DNA of 64,000 nucleotides from Rhodoferax sp. (lineage in GTDB: Bacteria; Pseudomonadota; Gammaproteobacteria; Burkholderiales; Burkholderiaceae_C), in contig JARLJH010000027.1 of the NCBI GenBank assembly GCA_031291305.1, positions 62,001 to 126,000 on the forward strand. The letters are read 5' to 3'. Position numbers and translations under genes: made by a program. The notes below the pieces were generated by a model. That model was not told the DNA's origin. It ran no database searches and saw only the letters and a list, made by a program, of their open reading frames with translations. Positions 11,328 through 22,172 of the stretch are shown in pieces (within the stretch, counting starts at the first letter, position 1; each line of letters opens with the position of its first letter).

Positions 11328-13004
11328 ATGACGCTCAAACTTTGTATTGCCCAACTCAACTTGGTGGTGGGCGATCTGGCCGGTAACTCGCAAAAAATCA
11401 TTCAGGCGGCTCAAGATGCTTACCAGAACGGCGCGCGTCTGGTGCTGACTCCCGAGTTGTCGATTTGTGGTTATGCCGCAGAAGACCTCTTTTTACGCTC
11501 GGCGTTCATTTCTGCCTGTGATGATGCCGTGAAAGCCGTGGCGGTGGCGTTGGCGCCGTTGAAAGACCTCGCCGTGGTCGTGGGCCACCCCACGGGCGGT
11601 GACAGTCGCACACGTTCATTGGCGGTTCAGCAGCGCTTTAACGCTGCCAGCGTGCTGCGCGAGGGGCAGGTCATCGCCACCTACACCAAGCATGAACTGC
11701 CCAACTATCAGGTGTTTGACGAACGGCGCTACTTCACACCGGGGCATGATGCGTGCGTGTTTGAAGCCGGGGAGGCCGGTGACACGGTCAAGATCGGCTT
11801 GCTGATTTGTGAAGACGCCTGGTTTGAAGGCCCGGCCCGGCAAGCGCGTGACGCAGGTGCTGAATTGCTGGTCACGATCAATGCCTCCCCCTTCCATGTC
11901 GGCAAGGGCAATGAGCGTGAACTCAAGATGCGTGAACGCGTGCGCGACTGCGGCTTGCCGTTGGTGTACGCGCACTTGGTGGGTGGGCAGGACGAGGTGG
12001 TGTTTGAAGGCCATTCGTTCATTCTGAATGCCGACGGCTCGCTGGCCGGGCGCGCTCCGAGTTTTATAGAAAATAGCCTTCTAGCCCAGGTAAACAAAGA
12101 GCAAGCAGCTATCAGTATTGAATCTACGATCACTGCGGATCGCACAGCAGATGAAGACTTGTGGGATGCGTTGGTGCTGGGTGTGCGCGACTACATTGGT
12201 AAGAACGGTTTTCCATCCGTGTTGCTGGGGCTATCGGGCGGCATCGATTCGGCGCTGGTGCTGGCGATTGCGGTGGATGCGCTGGGGAAAGACCGAGTAC
12301 GCGCAGTGATGATGCCGTCGCCCTATACGGCTGACATCAGTTGGATCGACGCGCGCGATATGGCTGCAAGGCTGGGTGTGCGGTATGACGAGCTGTCCAT
12401 CGTGCCCGAATTTGAGGCCTTCAAAGCGACTCTGGCCGGTGAGTTCAAGGGACTGGCCGAAGACACCACCGAAGAAAATATTCAGGCACGCATTCGTGGC
12501 ACGCTGCTCATGGCCTTGAGCAACAAGTTCGGCAGCATCGTGCTGACCACTGGCAACAAATCGGAGATGGCGACTGGCTATTGCACGCTGTATGGTGACA
12601 TGGCGGGTGGCTTTGCGGTGATCAAGGATCTCGCTAAAACCACGGTGTTCAGGATGGCGCGCTGGCGCAATGCGCACGATCCGTATGGCACCGGTGCTGC
12701 ACCGATTCCTGAGCGCATCATCACCCGGCCACCGAGTGCCGAGCTGCGCCCCGACCAGACCGACCAGGACAGCCTGCCGCCTTACGAGGTGCTGGACGCG
12801 ATTCTGCAGCGCTACATGGAAGACGATCAGAGCATCGAGGCCATCATCGCAGCGGGGTTTGATCGAGCGGATGTGGAGCGGGTCACGCGGCTCATCAAGA
12901 TCAATGAATACAAACGGCGACAGTCGCCTGTGGGTATTCGGGTCACGCACCGTAGCTTTGGCAAAGACTGGCGTTACCCCATCACCAATCGGTTCAGGGC
13001 GTGA
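11328..13004 (+). CDS. nadE: Glutamine-dependent NAD+ synthetase
   Basis: Final step of NAD biosynthesis: amidates nicotinic acid adenine dinucleotide with ammonia released from glutamine. The 558 residues combine an N-terminal nitrilase-type glutaminase (E43 in TPEL, K121 in TKHELPNY, C161 in LICEDAW) with a C-terminal synthetase carrying the ATP pyrophosphatase loop LSGGIDSA (about 302-309) and TGNKSEMATGY. Residues 245-265, in the linker between the domains, are encoded by a dispersed repeat copy (12066-12118). A PII gene follows 98 bp downstream, an arrangement known in other proteobacteria where PII controls NadE. No strong ribosome site precedes the ATG. Confidence 0.96.
   Translation: MTLKLCIAQLNLVVGDLAGNSQKIIQAAQDAYQNGARLVLTPELSICGYAAEDLFLRSAFISACDDAVKAVAVALAPLKDLAVVVGHPTGGDSRTRSLAVQQRFNAASVLREGQVIATYTKHELPNYQVFDERRYFTPGHDACVFEAGEAGDTVKIGLLICEDAWFEGPARQARDAGAELLVTINASPFHVGKGNERELKMRERVRDCGLPLVYAHLVGGQDEVVFEGHSFILNADGSLAGRAPSFIENSLLAQVNKEQAAISIESTITADRTADEDLWDALVLGVRDYIGKNGFPSVLLGLSGGIDSALVLAIAVDALGKDRVRAVMMPSPYTADISWIDARDMAARLGVRYDELSIVPEFEAFKATLAGEFKGLAEDTTEENIQARIRGTLLMALSNKFGSIVLTTGNKSEMATGYCTLYGDMAGGFAVIKDLAKTTVFRMARWRNAHDPYGTGAAPIPERIITRPPSAELRPDQTDQDSLPPYEVLDAILQRYMEDDQSIEAIIAAGFDRADVERVTRLIKINEYKRRQSPVGIRVTHRSFGKDWRYPITNRFRA
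12066..12118. repeat. Dispersed palindromic repeat copy inside nadE
   Basis: The segment reads AAATAGCCTTCTAGCCC, a spacer, then GCAAGCAGCTATCAG, matching the outer AATAGCTTCTAGCCC / AGCAGCTAT arms of the family. It is in frame in the interdomain linker. Confidence 0.6.
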
Positions 13005-13048
13005 ATACCAGTGCCATCATGCACAATGTCGTTGCACCTGCACCGTAG

Positions 13049-13441
<393 letters not shown>

Positions 13442-13479
13442 AGCTGTGGCTGCGCACGCTGACCCGGCCGTGCGGCGGT

Positions 13480-14001
13480 TTATTTTTTGACGGGTTCGGC
13501 ATTCACCAGTTGGGTGCCAGCCAGTGCGTCATGCCAAAACTGCCGTCTTGGGTGAAAGCGGCTCAAGATGGCCCACACCGTGACCCAACCCAGCGTGATC
13601 ACCGTGGCCTCACCGCCCGACAAGGTAAACAGCCATGACACCAAGAGCGGTGGCAGCAACCATAGCCAACTCCACAGGTAGCGAATCACTGCACGGCCCT
13701 GCGTCAAGGGCTGGCCTTGTAAATCCACCACGCGGATGCGCCAGGTTTTCATGGCCAAGGTCTGACCTTTGGACCACAGCCAGCCAAAGTAAATGCCAAA
13801 CACCACAAAAATGAAGGCTTGCAGCGCATGGCGGTTGTCCATGGCATTTTTGGTCTGACTCAAGGCGCTAAAGAGATAGCCGGCAATGAACACCACGCCA
13901 AACAGCAAGATGCCCTCATACAGCCAGCACGCCATGCGGCGCAGCAGGCTGGGGGTTTCAAGGGCAGGGGAGATGGGGGGGGCGGAGGTTTCTAGGGGCA
14001 T
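13480..14001 (-). CDS. RDD family membrane protein
   Basis: 173 residues with the RDD-domain arrangement: an N-terminal Arg (LLRRMACWLYEGILLF) opening the first helix, a second helix around FIFVVFGIYFGWLWSKGQT, and the conserved GQTLAMKTWRIRVVD turn, followed by further hydrophobic segments at about 110-150. RDD proteins are small inner-membrane proteins of mostly unknown role; some are proposed ion exchangers. The gene converges on the PII gene with about 38 bp between stops and diverges from ilvB. Nothing in the context suggests a function. Confidence 0.85.
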   Translation of the reverse strand: MPLETSAPPISPALETPSLLRRMACWLYEGILLFGVVFIAGYLFSALSQTKNAMDNRHALQAFIFVVFGIYFGWLWSKGQTLAMKTWRIRVVDLQGQPLTQGRAVIRYLWSWLWLLPPLLVSWLFTLSGGEATVITLGWVTVWAILSRFHPRRQFWHDALAGTQLVNAEPVKK

Positions 14002-14078
14002 GGCAGGCTAGGGCGGACAAGGCACGGCGGGGTGACCCGCGAGGCGCTGACTTTACTTGATTTTCAAGGGCGGTAACC

Positions 14079-14105
14079 TTGACACCTGCCGCAGTGCCAT
14101 AATAC
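14079..14105 (+). promoter_or_regulatory. Candidate sigma-70 promoter for the ilv operon
   Basis: A perfect TTGACA (14079-14084) is followed by TAATAC (14100-14105) with a 15-bp spacer, slightly short. The transcript would have a leader of about 140 bases. I found no leader peptide rich in Ile, Leu or Val codons, so attenuation of the enteric type is not supported. Confidence 0.45.
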
Positions 14106-14251
14106 AAGGTGCAAATTAAAGCAAACGGGTCAAAGTCTGGCGAATTATTCTTAGCGCCTGTGGCTTTGGTCTTAAGTTTCGATGCAACGCCACAAGTGTT
14201 TGCAAAGAAGCACCCAAGGTTTTTCGTCAGAGAAATTCACAAAGGTTCATC

Positions 14252-16054
14252 ATGGAAATATCAAAAGCCGAAACCGCGTCGGTATCAAACACAACATCGG
14301 ATAGCCACAGCAAGCCTGCCCAAGATTCGGGTCTGCATGAGTTGCGCGGCGCAGAAATTCTAATTAAGGCCCTGCAGGCCGAAAACGTTAAATACGTCTG
14401 GGGATACCCTGGTGGGGCCGTCTTGCACATTTATGACGCCGTGTTCAAGCAGGACACTATCCAGCACATCCTGGTTCGTCACGAACAAGCGGCGGTCCAC
14501 GCTGCAGACGGTTATGCGCGTGCCACTGGTGAGGTTGGCGTGGCACTGGTCACGTCCGGCCCGGGTGCCACCAACGCCGTGACCGGCATTGCCACAGCCT
14601 ATATGGACAGCATTCCGATGGTGATCATCAGTGGCCAAGTACCCACTGCGGCGATTGGTATGGATGCCTTCCAAGAATGCGACATGGTTGGAATCACCCG
14701 CCCGGTGGTCAAGCACAACTTTCTGGTGAAAGACGCACGTGATCTGGCGATGACCCTGAAGAAGGCGTTTCATATTGCACGCACTGGCCGCCCCGGCCCG
14801 GTGGTGGTGGACATTCCCAAAGACGTGTCTTTCAAGAAGGTGCCGTATCACGGTTACCCCGATAAGGTGGAAATGCGTTCCTACAACCCGGTGCGCAAGG
14901 GGCACGGCGGACAGATCCGCAAGGCTTTGCAGCTATTGTTGGCGGCCAAGCGTCCTTATATTTACACCGGTGGCGGCGTGTTGTTGAGCAACGCCTCGGC
15001 GGAATTGCGTCAGCTGGTGGACATGCTGGGTTACCCGGTGACCCACACATTGATGGGGCTGGGTGCCTACCCGGCGAGTGATCGTAAGTATCTTGGCATG
15101 CTGGGCATGCACGGCACCCTGGAAGCCAACAGCGCCATGCAGAATTGCGACGTGCTGCTTGCCGTGGGTGCGCGCTTCGATGACAGGGTGATTGGCAACC
15201 CCAAGCATTTTGCACAAAACGAGCGAAAGATTATCCACATTGACATCGACCCGTCGAGTATTTCCAAGCGTGTGCGTGTGGATATTCCGATTGTCGGCGA
15301 CGTCAAGGAAGTGCTCAACGAATTGATTGCCATGATAAAGGAGAGTAGTGTCAAGCCCGATGGCAACGCTCTGGGTGCCTGGTGGGACACGATTGAGGGC
15401 TGGCGCAAGCGCGATTGTCTGAAGTATGACCACGGTAGCAACGACGTGATCAAGCCGCAATATGTGGTGGAAACGCTGTGGAACATGACCAAGGACGCAG
15501 ACACCTACATCACCTCAGATGTGGGTCAGCACCAGATGTGGGCAGCGCAGTACTACCGCTTTGATGAGCCACGTCGCTGGATCAATTCAGGCGGTTTGGG
15601 AACCATGGGCGTGGGCATTCCCTATGCCATGGGCATCAAACTGGCCAAACCTGAGAGTGAAGTGTTCTGCATCACCGGCGAGGGTTCGGTGCAGATGTGC
15701 ATCCAGGAACTCTCCACCTGCTTGCAGTACAACACCCCCATCAAGATCGTCTCATTGAACAATCGATACTTGGGCATGGTGCGTCAGTGGCAGGAGATTG
15801 AGTACTCGGGTCGCTACAGCCATAGCTACATGGACGCTCTGCCCAATTTCGTCAAGTTGGCCGAGTCGTATGGTCACGTGGGCATGCTGATTGAGCACGC
15901 TTCGGATGTGGAAGGCGCCCTGCGTGAAGCACGCAAGTTGAAGGATCGCACGGTGTTCATGGATTTCCGCACGGATCCGACTGAAAACGTGTTCCCAATG
16001 GTGCGCGCAGGCAACGGCATCACTGAAATGCTGCTGAGTTCTGAAGATCTTTAA
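14252..16054 (+). CDS. ilvB: Acetolactate synthase large (catalytic) subunit
   Basis: Thiamine diphosphate-dependent condensation of two pyruvates, or pyruvate with 2-oxobutyrate, the first common step to valine, leucine and isoleucine. The 600 residues include about 30 extra N-terminal residues before the core RGAEILIKALQAENV. Key motifs are RHEQAAVHAADGYARATG with the catalytic Glu, a FAD-binding central domain, and the ThDP motif (GEGSVQMCIQEL to NNRYLGMV). First gene of ilvB-ilvN-ilvC. The paired small subunit is IlvH-like in length, so ilvI is an equally good name. Confidence 0.96.
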   Translation: MEISKAETASVSNTTSDSHSKPAQDSGLHELRGAEILIKALQAENVKYVWGYPGGAVLHIYDAVFKQDTIQHILVRHEQAAVHAADGYARATGEVGVALVTSGPGATNAVTGIATAYMDSIPMVIISGQVPTAAIGMDAFQECDMVGITRPVVKHNFLVKDARDLAMTLKKAFHIARTGRPGPVVVDIPKDVSFKKVPYHGYPDKVEMRSYNPVRKGHGGQIRKALQLLLAAKRPYIYTGGGVLLSNASAELRQLVDMLGYPVTHTLMGLGAYPASDRKYLGMLGMHGTLEANSAMQNCDVLLAVGARFDDRVIGNPKHFAQNERKIIHIDIDPSSISKRVRVDIPIVGDVKEVLNELIAMIKESSVKPDGNALGAWWDTIEGWRKRDCLKYDHGSNDVIKPQYVVETLWNMTKDADTYITSDVGQHQMWAAQYYRFDEPRRWINSGGLGTMGVGIPYAMGIKLAKPESEVFCITGEGSVQMCIQELSTCLQYNTPIKIVSLNNRYLGMVRQWQEIEYSGRYSHSYMDALPNFVKLAESYGHVGMLIEHASDVEGALREARKLKDRTVFMDFRTDPTENVFPMVRAGNGITEMLLSSEDL

Positions 16055-16086
16055 CCCAACCTGAAACGAATCTATTGTTCGCCAAG

Positions 16087-16108
16087 CCCTGCGGTTACCG
16101 CCGCAGGG
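16087..16108 (+). other. Hairpin between ilvB and ilvN
   Basis: CCCTGCGG and CCGCAGGG form a perfect 8-bp stem around a 6-base loop, without a T run. It may be an mRNA processing or stability element, or set the subunit ratio, rather than a terminator. Confidence 0.5.
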
Positions 16109-16138
16109 GGAGGGCGGCAAAAAGAGGAGTCATTCATC

Positions 16139-16630
16139 ATGAAACATATCATTGCTGTCTTGCTGGAAAATGAACCCGGTGCGTTGTCACGCGTGGTAGG
16201 ACTGTTTTCTGCCCGTGGCTACAACATTGAGTCCCTGACAGTGGCTCCTACGGAGGATCCCAGTCTGTCGCGTATGACAATTCAAACAGCCGGGTCAGAT
16301 GAGGTGATTGAACAGATTACCAAGCACCTGAACCGGTTGATTGAAGTCGTCAAGGTCGTTGATCTCACTGAGGGCGCCTACACCGAACGTGAGTTGATGA
16401 TGGTTAAGGTGCGCGCCGTAGGTAAGGAGCGCGAAGAAATGAAACGCATGGCAGACATTTTCCGGGGACGGATCATCGATGTCACTGAGAAGAGTTACAC
16501 GATTGAGTTGACAGGCGATCAATCGAAAAACGATGCATTTTTGAGTGCCATTGAAAATGGCGCGATTTTGGAAACCGTGCGAACCGGTGCCAGTGGCATT
16601 GGTCGCGGCGAGCGGATTTTGCGAGTTTAG
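16139..16630 (+). CDS. ilvN: Acetolactate synthase small (regulatory) subunit
   Basis: Regulatory partner of the preceding catalytic subunit; it raises activity and confers valine feedback inhibition. The 163 residues contain an N-terminal ACT domain (HIIAVLLENEPGALSRVVGL, then RGYNIESLTV) and a second C-terminal domain with FRGRIIDVTEKSYTIELTG. Length and sequence are closest to IlvH-type subunits. An AGAGGAG ribosome site precedes the ATG. Located 84 bp after ilvB, with a stable hairpin between them. Confidence 0.95.
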   Translation: MKHIIAVLLENEPGALSRVVGLFSARGYNIESLTVAPTEDPSLSRMTIQTAGSDEVIEQITKHLNRLIEVVKVVDLTEGAYTERELMMVKVRAVGKEREEMKRMADIFRGRIIDVTEKSYTIELTGDQSKNDAFLSAIENGAILETVRTGASGIGRGERILRV

Positions 16631-16638
16631 TTAGTTGA

Positions 16639-16660
16639 GGACAGAGCTAAAGATCTGTCC
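16639..16660 (+). other. Hairpin between ilvN and ilvC
   Basis: GGACAGA and TCTGTCC form a perfect 7-bp stem with an 8-base loop. The following sequence is T-rich but interrupted, so termination would be partial at most. ilvC expression could be tuned here. Confidence 0.4.
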
Positions 16661-16695
16661 CGTAAGGTTATTTACTTTTTACAACGGAGAGATAG

Positions 16696-17712
<1,017 letters not shown>

Positions 17713-17730
17713 GCAGCAACCTGCACAAGC

Positions 17731-17757
17731 AAAAGGCCACTTCGGTGGCCTTTTGTT
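17731..17757 (+). terminator. Rho-independent terminator after ilvC
   Basis: AAAAGGCCAC, TTCG and GTGGCCTTTTG form a stem closed by a stable UUCG tetraloop, with a T-rich tail. It separates the ilv operon from pssA. Confidence 0.88.
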
Positions 17758-17786
17758 ATTATGGCTCGACTCAAAAGGCCGCTGGA

Positions 17787-18599
17787 ATGGACGAAAACAA
17801 CAATTCTGATTTTGCTGAGATCGATGCGCCTCTCAAAAAGCGACGCAAAGGCATATACATCTTACCGAACCTCTTTACACTGGCCGCGCTATTTGGTGGT
17901 TTTTACGCCATCGTGATGGCCATTAATGGTCGCTTTGATCTGGCTGCCATTGGCGTTTTTTGCGCCATGATTTTGGATAGTCTGGACGGCCGGGTTGCTC
18001 GCATGACCAATACGCAGAGCGCATTTGGCGAGCAGATGGATTCCCTGTCGGACATGGTCTCATTCGGCGCAGCTCCCGCTTTGCTTAGTTACGTTTGGGC
18101 ACTCAAGGGGCTCGGGCGCTGGGGCTGGTTGGCAGCCTTTGTTTATTGTGCTTGCGCTGCGTTGCGGCTGGCCCGCTTCAATGTCAATACCACTGTCGTG
18201 GATAAACGTTACTTTCAGGGTTTGCCTTCGCCCGCAGCTGCGGCGTTGATTGCGGGCTTCATCTGGGTGGAGACTGATCTGGGTCTGGAGGGCAGTCATC
18301 TTGCTTGGCCCATGTTTATTTTGGCGCTTTATGCGGGCTTGACCATGGTTACCAATGTGCCGTTTTATAGCTTCAAAGATGTCCGGATGAAGCGTAGCGT
18401 GCCCTTTGTGGTGATTGTGCTGATTGCGATTGCGATTGCACTGATCAATATTGATCCGCCCACAGTTCTATTTGGGATTTTTGTGGTGTATGGCCTCAGC
18501 GGCTATGCGATTTACTTTTGGCGCAAGACCAAAGGGATTCCAACGAGCGTCATTAGCACATCAACCGATGAGCCCGACGAGCGTGGGCTTCACAATTAA
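17787..18599 (+). CDS. pssA: CDP-diacylglycerol-serine O-phosphatidyltransferase
   Basis: Makes phosphatidylserine from CDP-diacylglycerol and serine at the inner membrane, the precursor of phosphatidylethanolamine. From ATG 17787 (270 residues) the product begins MDENNNS; an earlier in-frame start would overlap the ilvC terminator. The CDP-alcohol phosphotransferase motif is complete: D64-x2-DG-x2-AR-x8-G81-x3-D85-x3-D89. Several membrane helices follow. In many Burkholderiales a psd gene lies between ilvC and pssA; here it is absent. leuA follows 32 bp downstream. Confidence 0.93.
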   Translation: MDENNNSDFAEIDAPLKKRRKGIYILPNLFTLAALFGGFYAIVMAINGRFDLAAIGVFCAMILDSLDGRVARMTNTQSAFGEQMDSLSDMVSFGAAPALLSYVWALKGLGRWGWLAAFVYCACAALRLARFNVNTTVVDKRYFQGLPSPAAAALIAGFIWVETDLGLEGSHLAWPMFILALYAGLTMVTNVPFYSFKDVRMKRSVPFVVIVLIAIAIALINIDPPTVLFGIFVVYGLSGYAIYFWRKTKGIPTSVISTSTDEPDERGLHN

Positions 18600-18631
18600 C
18601 CATCATTCATTGGGAACCCAGGAGGAACGAG

Positions 18632-20170
18632 ATGACAGACAAGTTAGTGATTTTTGATACTACCTTGCGAGATGGTGAGCAGTCTCCGGGTGCTTCCATG
18701 ACTCGTGACGAAAAGCTGCGCATTGCCCGCCAACTGGAACGTCTGAAGGTGGACGTGATTGAAGCCGGTTTTGCAGCCAGTTCCAATGGTGATTTTGAAT
18801 GTATCAAAGCCATCGCCGAGGTGATCAAGGATTCGACTGTGTGTTCGCTGGCGCGTGCCAGCGACCGTGATATCTCGCGCGCTGCAGAAGCGCTGAAACC
18901 TGCCAATTCAGGTCGACTTCACCTTTTTTTGGCGACAAGCCCTCTGCACATGGAAATGAAACTGCGCATGACACCTGATCAAGTGTTTGAGCAATCCAGG
19001 ATGGCGGTACGGTTTGCGCGTAATTTGATGGCAGACATAGAGTTCAGTGCAGAAGACGCTTACCGATCAGACCCGGATTTTTTGTGCCGGGTCTTTGAAA
19101 CAGTAATCAACGAAGGTGCCACCACCATCAATGTTCCAGATACGGTGGGTTACGCCATTCCCGAGTTATACGGCAACTTCATCAAGAATTTGCGCGAGCG
19201 TATACCCAACAGCGACAAGGCGATTTGGTCTGTTCATTGCCACAATGACCTGGGAATGGCGGTGGCCAACTCGCTGGCCGGGGTGAAAATTGGCGGCGCA
19301 CGTCAGGTGGAATGCACCATCAATGGGCTCGGCGAGCGTGCAGGAAATTGCTCGCTAGAAGAGGTCGTCATGGCCATCAAGACGCGCAAAGACTACTTTG
19401 GTCTGGATGTAGGCATTGACACCAAGCACATCGTGGCGGCCAGTCGACTGGTCAGTCAGACCACAGGGTTTGTTGTGCAGCCCAACAAGGCAGTGGTGGG
19501 GGCTAACGCCTTCGCGCACGCGTCAGGCATCCATCAAGACGGCGTGTTGAAGGCGCGCGATACCTATGAAATCATGCGTGCCGAAGATGTCGGCTGGAGC
19601 ACCAACAAAATTGTGATGGGCAAGCTCAGCGGGCGTAATGCCTTCAAGTTGCGGCTGCAAGAGCTGGGAGTGACGATGGACAGCGAGGCAGAGATCAATA
19701 ATGCGTTTACCAAGTTCAAGGACTTAGCTGACCGCAAAAGCGAGATTTTTGACGAGGACATTCTGGCTCTTGTCAGTGAAGAAAATGTTGCACAAAACCA
19801 TGATCGCTTTGGTTTTGTTTCTTTGGCGCAGCATAGCGAAACCGGTGAAATGCCCCAGGCAACGGTGGTGATGACGATGGATGGCAGGGAGGTTACCGGG
19901 CGGTCAAACGGCAATGGCCCGGTTGATGCGTCGCTCAAAGCCATCGAGGTTAATGCCAACAGTGGTGCCGAGATGGTGCTCTATTCGGTCAACGCCATCA
20001 GCGGTTCAACTGAGAGCCAGGGTGAAGTCACAGTGCGTCTGCAAAACAGCGGACGGGTGGTCAATGGCGTGGGTGCGGACCCGGATATTGTGGTCGCATC
20101 CGCCAAAGCCTACCTCAGCGCACTGAATAAACTTAACAGCCAGGCTGAACGGGTGGCAGCGCAAGGTTGA
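18632..20170 (+). CDS. leuA: 2-isopropylmalate synthase
   Basis: Condenses acetyl-CoA with 2-oxoisovalerate, the committed step to leucine. The 512 residues contain the catalytic N-terminal TIM barrel ([16 protein letters not shown] near residue 8, [14 protein letters not shown] around 205) and a C-terminal allosteric domain that binds leucine (ending near [19 protein letters not shown]). A good AGGAGG site precedes the ATG. It probably shares a transcript with pssA and ends at the terminator 20191-20225. Confidence 0.97.
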   Translation: MTDKLVIFDTTLRDGEQSPGASMTRDEKLRIARQLERLKVDVIEAGFAASSNGDFECIKAIAEVIKDSTVCSLARASDRDISRAAEALKPANSGRLHLFLATSPLHMEMKLRMTPDQVFEQSRMAVRFARNLMADIEFSAEDAYRSDPDFLCRVFETVINEGATTINVPDTVGYAIPELYGNFIKNLRERIPNSDKAIWSVHCHNDLGMAVANSLAGVKIGGARQVECTINGLGERAGNCSLEEVVMAIKTRKDYFGLDVGIDTKHIVAASRLVSQTTGFVVQPNKAVVGANAFAHASGIHQDGVLKARDTYEIMRAEDVGWSTNKIVMGKLSGRNAFKLRLQELGVTMDSEAEINNAFTKFKDLADRKSEIFDEDILALVSEENVAQNHDRFGFVSLAQHSETGEMPQATVVMTMDGREVTGRSNGNGPVDASLKAIEVNANSGAEMVLYSVNAISGSTESQGEVTVRLQNSGRVVNGVGADPDIVVASAKAYLSALNKLNSQAERVAAQG

Positions 20171-20190
20171 AGTCAAGCCGTTGGTTGAAG

Positions 20191-20225
20191 AAAGTCTCGC
20201 AAGTACTTGGTGCTGCGAGACTTTT
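20191..20225 (+). terminator. Rho-independent terminator after leuA
   Basis: AAAGTCTCGCA and TGCGAGACTTTTT form a stem of about 10 bp with an 11-base loop and a run of five T. It separates leuA from the downstream endopeptidase gene. Confidence 0.85.
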
Positions 20226-20266
20226 TAGTTTAAACTGCGACCATCGGTACAGCACGGTCAGGAGCC

Positions 20267-21358
20267 ATGGTCATGACAACTTATCTACAGAATACTCTGG
20301 GCAGGAAGTCTCATCGCTTGATTTGCTTGCTGGGGATTTTTGTCTCGATGGCATTGGCACCTTTGTCAATTTCTCATGCGGCAACCACCAGCAAGGCCCG
20401 TGTTGCCAAGCATCATGTTGCCAAGGTTCAAGTGGAGAAATCCAAGAAAGTGGCGGTCCAGGGCCGACGGCGGGTCACAGCAGTTATTTCTAAAAAATAT
20501 GTGCGATCCACGCCGCGAGTCGTGGTGCCTGAAATCGCTTCCGTCGGGCAAATGGAAGGCTTGCATACGACATCTGATGCTCTCAACCTGAAGTCGAGTG
20601 TCGCTCTGGTGGTGGATCAGCAGACCAATGAGGTGCTTTACAGCAAGAACGACAAAGCTGTTCTACCCATTGCTTCTTTGACCAAGCTCATGACCGGACT
20701 GCTGATCGGTGAATCGCATTTGCCGATGGACGAGTCGATCACCATCACATCTGATGACGTGGACACAGAAAAACACAGCAGTTCTCGTCTGCAAGTGGGC
20801 AGTGTCCTGACTCGGGGTGAACTTCTACACCTGGCTCTCATGTCAAGTGAGAACCGTGCCGCTCATGCATTGGCTAGAACTTCTCAGGGTGGGTTAACTA
20901 CATTTGTGGCACAAATGAACGCCAAGGCACGTTCCTTGGGCATGGTAGACACCATTTACGTTGAACCAACTGGCCTGTCCAGCAGCAACCGCTCAAGCGC
21001 GCGTGATCTGGTTAAATTGGTGGATGTAGCTCACCAGCATCCTCTGTTGCGCGAGCTGACGACATCTCCGGGCTTTGAGGTGGATGTGGGACGGCGGACG
21101 TTGCAATTCAACAATACCAATCGATTGGTGAAGAATCCAACTTGGGATATCGGGCTGCAGAAAACGGGCTACATCTCAGAAGCGGGCCGCTGTCTGGTCA
21201 TGCAGGCCAGTATTGCTGGTCGCAATTTCATCATGGTGTTTTTGGACTCTGCTGGTAAGCTCACTCGCTTTGCTGACGCGGAGCGCGTGCGACACTGGAT
21301 TCAAACGACAGAGCCTGGGGTATCCGCCAAAGTCGCTGTGCCTGCTATCAACGGCTAG
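20267..21358 (+). CDS. pbpG: D-alanyl-D-alanine endopeptidase (PBP7/8 type)
   Basis: Periplasmic penicillin-binding protein of low molecular mass that cleaves peptide cross-links in peptidoglycan. The 363 residues begin with an apparent signal peptide (hydrophobic stretch near 17-38 ending SHAA). A basic linker rich in Lys, Val and Arg (about 40-85) precedes the peptidase domain. The three active-site motifs are S137-LTK, S194-EN and K299-TG. The lysine-rich linker could contact the wall or membrane; that is inference. ATG 20267 and 20273 are both possible, downstream of AGGAG. Confidence 0.92.
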   Translation: MVMTTYLQNTLGRKSHRLICLLGIFVSMALAPLSISHAATTSKARVAKHHVAKVQVEKSKKVAVQGRRRVTAVISKKYVRSTPRVVVPEIASVGQMEGLHTTSDALNLKSSVALVVDQQTNEVLYSKNDKAVLPIASLTKLMTGLLIGESHLPMDESITITSDDVDTEKHSSSRLQVGSVLTRGELLHLALMSSENRAAHALARTSQGGLTTFVAQMNAKARSLGMVDTIYVEPTGLSSSNRSSARDLVKLVDVAHQHPLLRELTTSPGFEVDVGRRTLQFNNTNRLVKNPTWDIGLQKTGYISEAGRCLVMQASIAGRNFIMVFLDSAGKLTRFADAERVRHWIQTTEPGVSAKVAVPAING

Positions 21359-21359
21359 G

Positions 21360-22139
21360 TCAGCCTGGGCGATAACCCAGGTTTCGGGATATTTCTGCGG
21401 CGGTGGTCATCAATTTGGGTAGCCATGCTTCATCCATGCGGCCAGCGGGCGCGGAAATAGATAAACCAGCTACGAGTTTTCCTTGATCATCAAAAATGCC
21501 TGCCGCCATGCAGCGCACGCCAAGTTCAAGCTCTTCGTTGTCTGTGGCATAGGTTTCCCGGCGTACTTTGGTCAATTCTTTCTCGAGTGCTGGGAGTTGG
21601 GTCAGGCTGTTCTTGGTGTGGCCACTTAGTCCTGTTCGCGTAGCGTAAGCGCGAATTCTTTGTGGCTCGTCTGATGCTAAAAAAAGCTTGCCGACCGAGG
21701 TCAGATGCAAGGGTGCCCTGCCGCCAATGGCGCGAATTACCTGCATGCCGGAGCGTTCACTGTAAGCGCGCTCAACATACACAATTTCATCGCCCTGACG
21801 CATGCTCAGGTTGACAGGTTGCTGCGTGATGCGGTGCAAGTCGCGCATGGGCTCCAGGGCGGCGTCACGCACATTCAACCGATTCTTGACCAGGTTGCCC
21901 AGTTCAAGCAGCCGCATTCCCAGTCGGTAATTGCCGGCCGCTGGCCTATCCACAAAACGACCAGTTGCCAGATCATTCAGGATGCGATGCGTGGTGGATG
22001 CATGTAAACCAGCTTTTTCGCTGATTTCCTTGAGGGTCATGGCTTCCTCACGAGAAGCCAGAATATCGATCAAGCTAAACATTCGTTCAATAACTTGAAC
22101 GGTTGGTACCGATGGAATTCCTGAATCTGCTTTCCGCAT
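21360..22139 (-). CDS. IclR family transcriptional regulator
   Basis: 259 residues with an N-terminal winged helix-turn-helix (SLIDILASREEAMTLKEISEKAG, DNA-reading helix around HASTTHRILNDL) and a C-terminal IclR effector domain. IclR proteins sense small carbon metabolites and often control catabolic operons. It converges tail to tail with pbpG (1 bp between stops) and lies upstream of nothing obviously catabolic, so its target is unknown. Confidence 0.9.
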   Translation of the reverse strand: MRKADSGIPSVPTVQVIERMFSLIDILASREEAMTLKEISEKAGLHASTTHRILNDLATGRFVDRPAAGNYRLGMRLLELGNLVKNRLNVRDAALEPMRDLHRITQQPVNLSMRQGDEIVYVERAYSERSGMQVIRAIGGRAPLHLTSVGKLFLASDEPQRIRAYATRTGLSGHTKNSLTQLPALEKELTKVRRETYATDNEELELGVRCMAAGIFDDQGKLVAGLSISAPAGRMDEAWLPKLMTTAAEISRNLGYRPG

Positions 22140-22172
22140 ACAACTTCCTACAAATGATTGGAAGATTTTATC

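Noticed and set aside
14109-14251. Attenuator leader peptide before ilvB
   Set aside because: No short frame with clustered Ile, Leu or Val codons and no terminator hairpin with T run was found.
17745-17786. Extended start for pssA
   Set aside because: It would begin inside the ilvC terminator; ATG 17787 gives a normal N-terminus.
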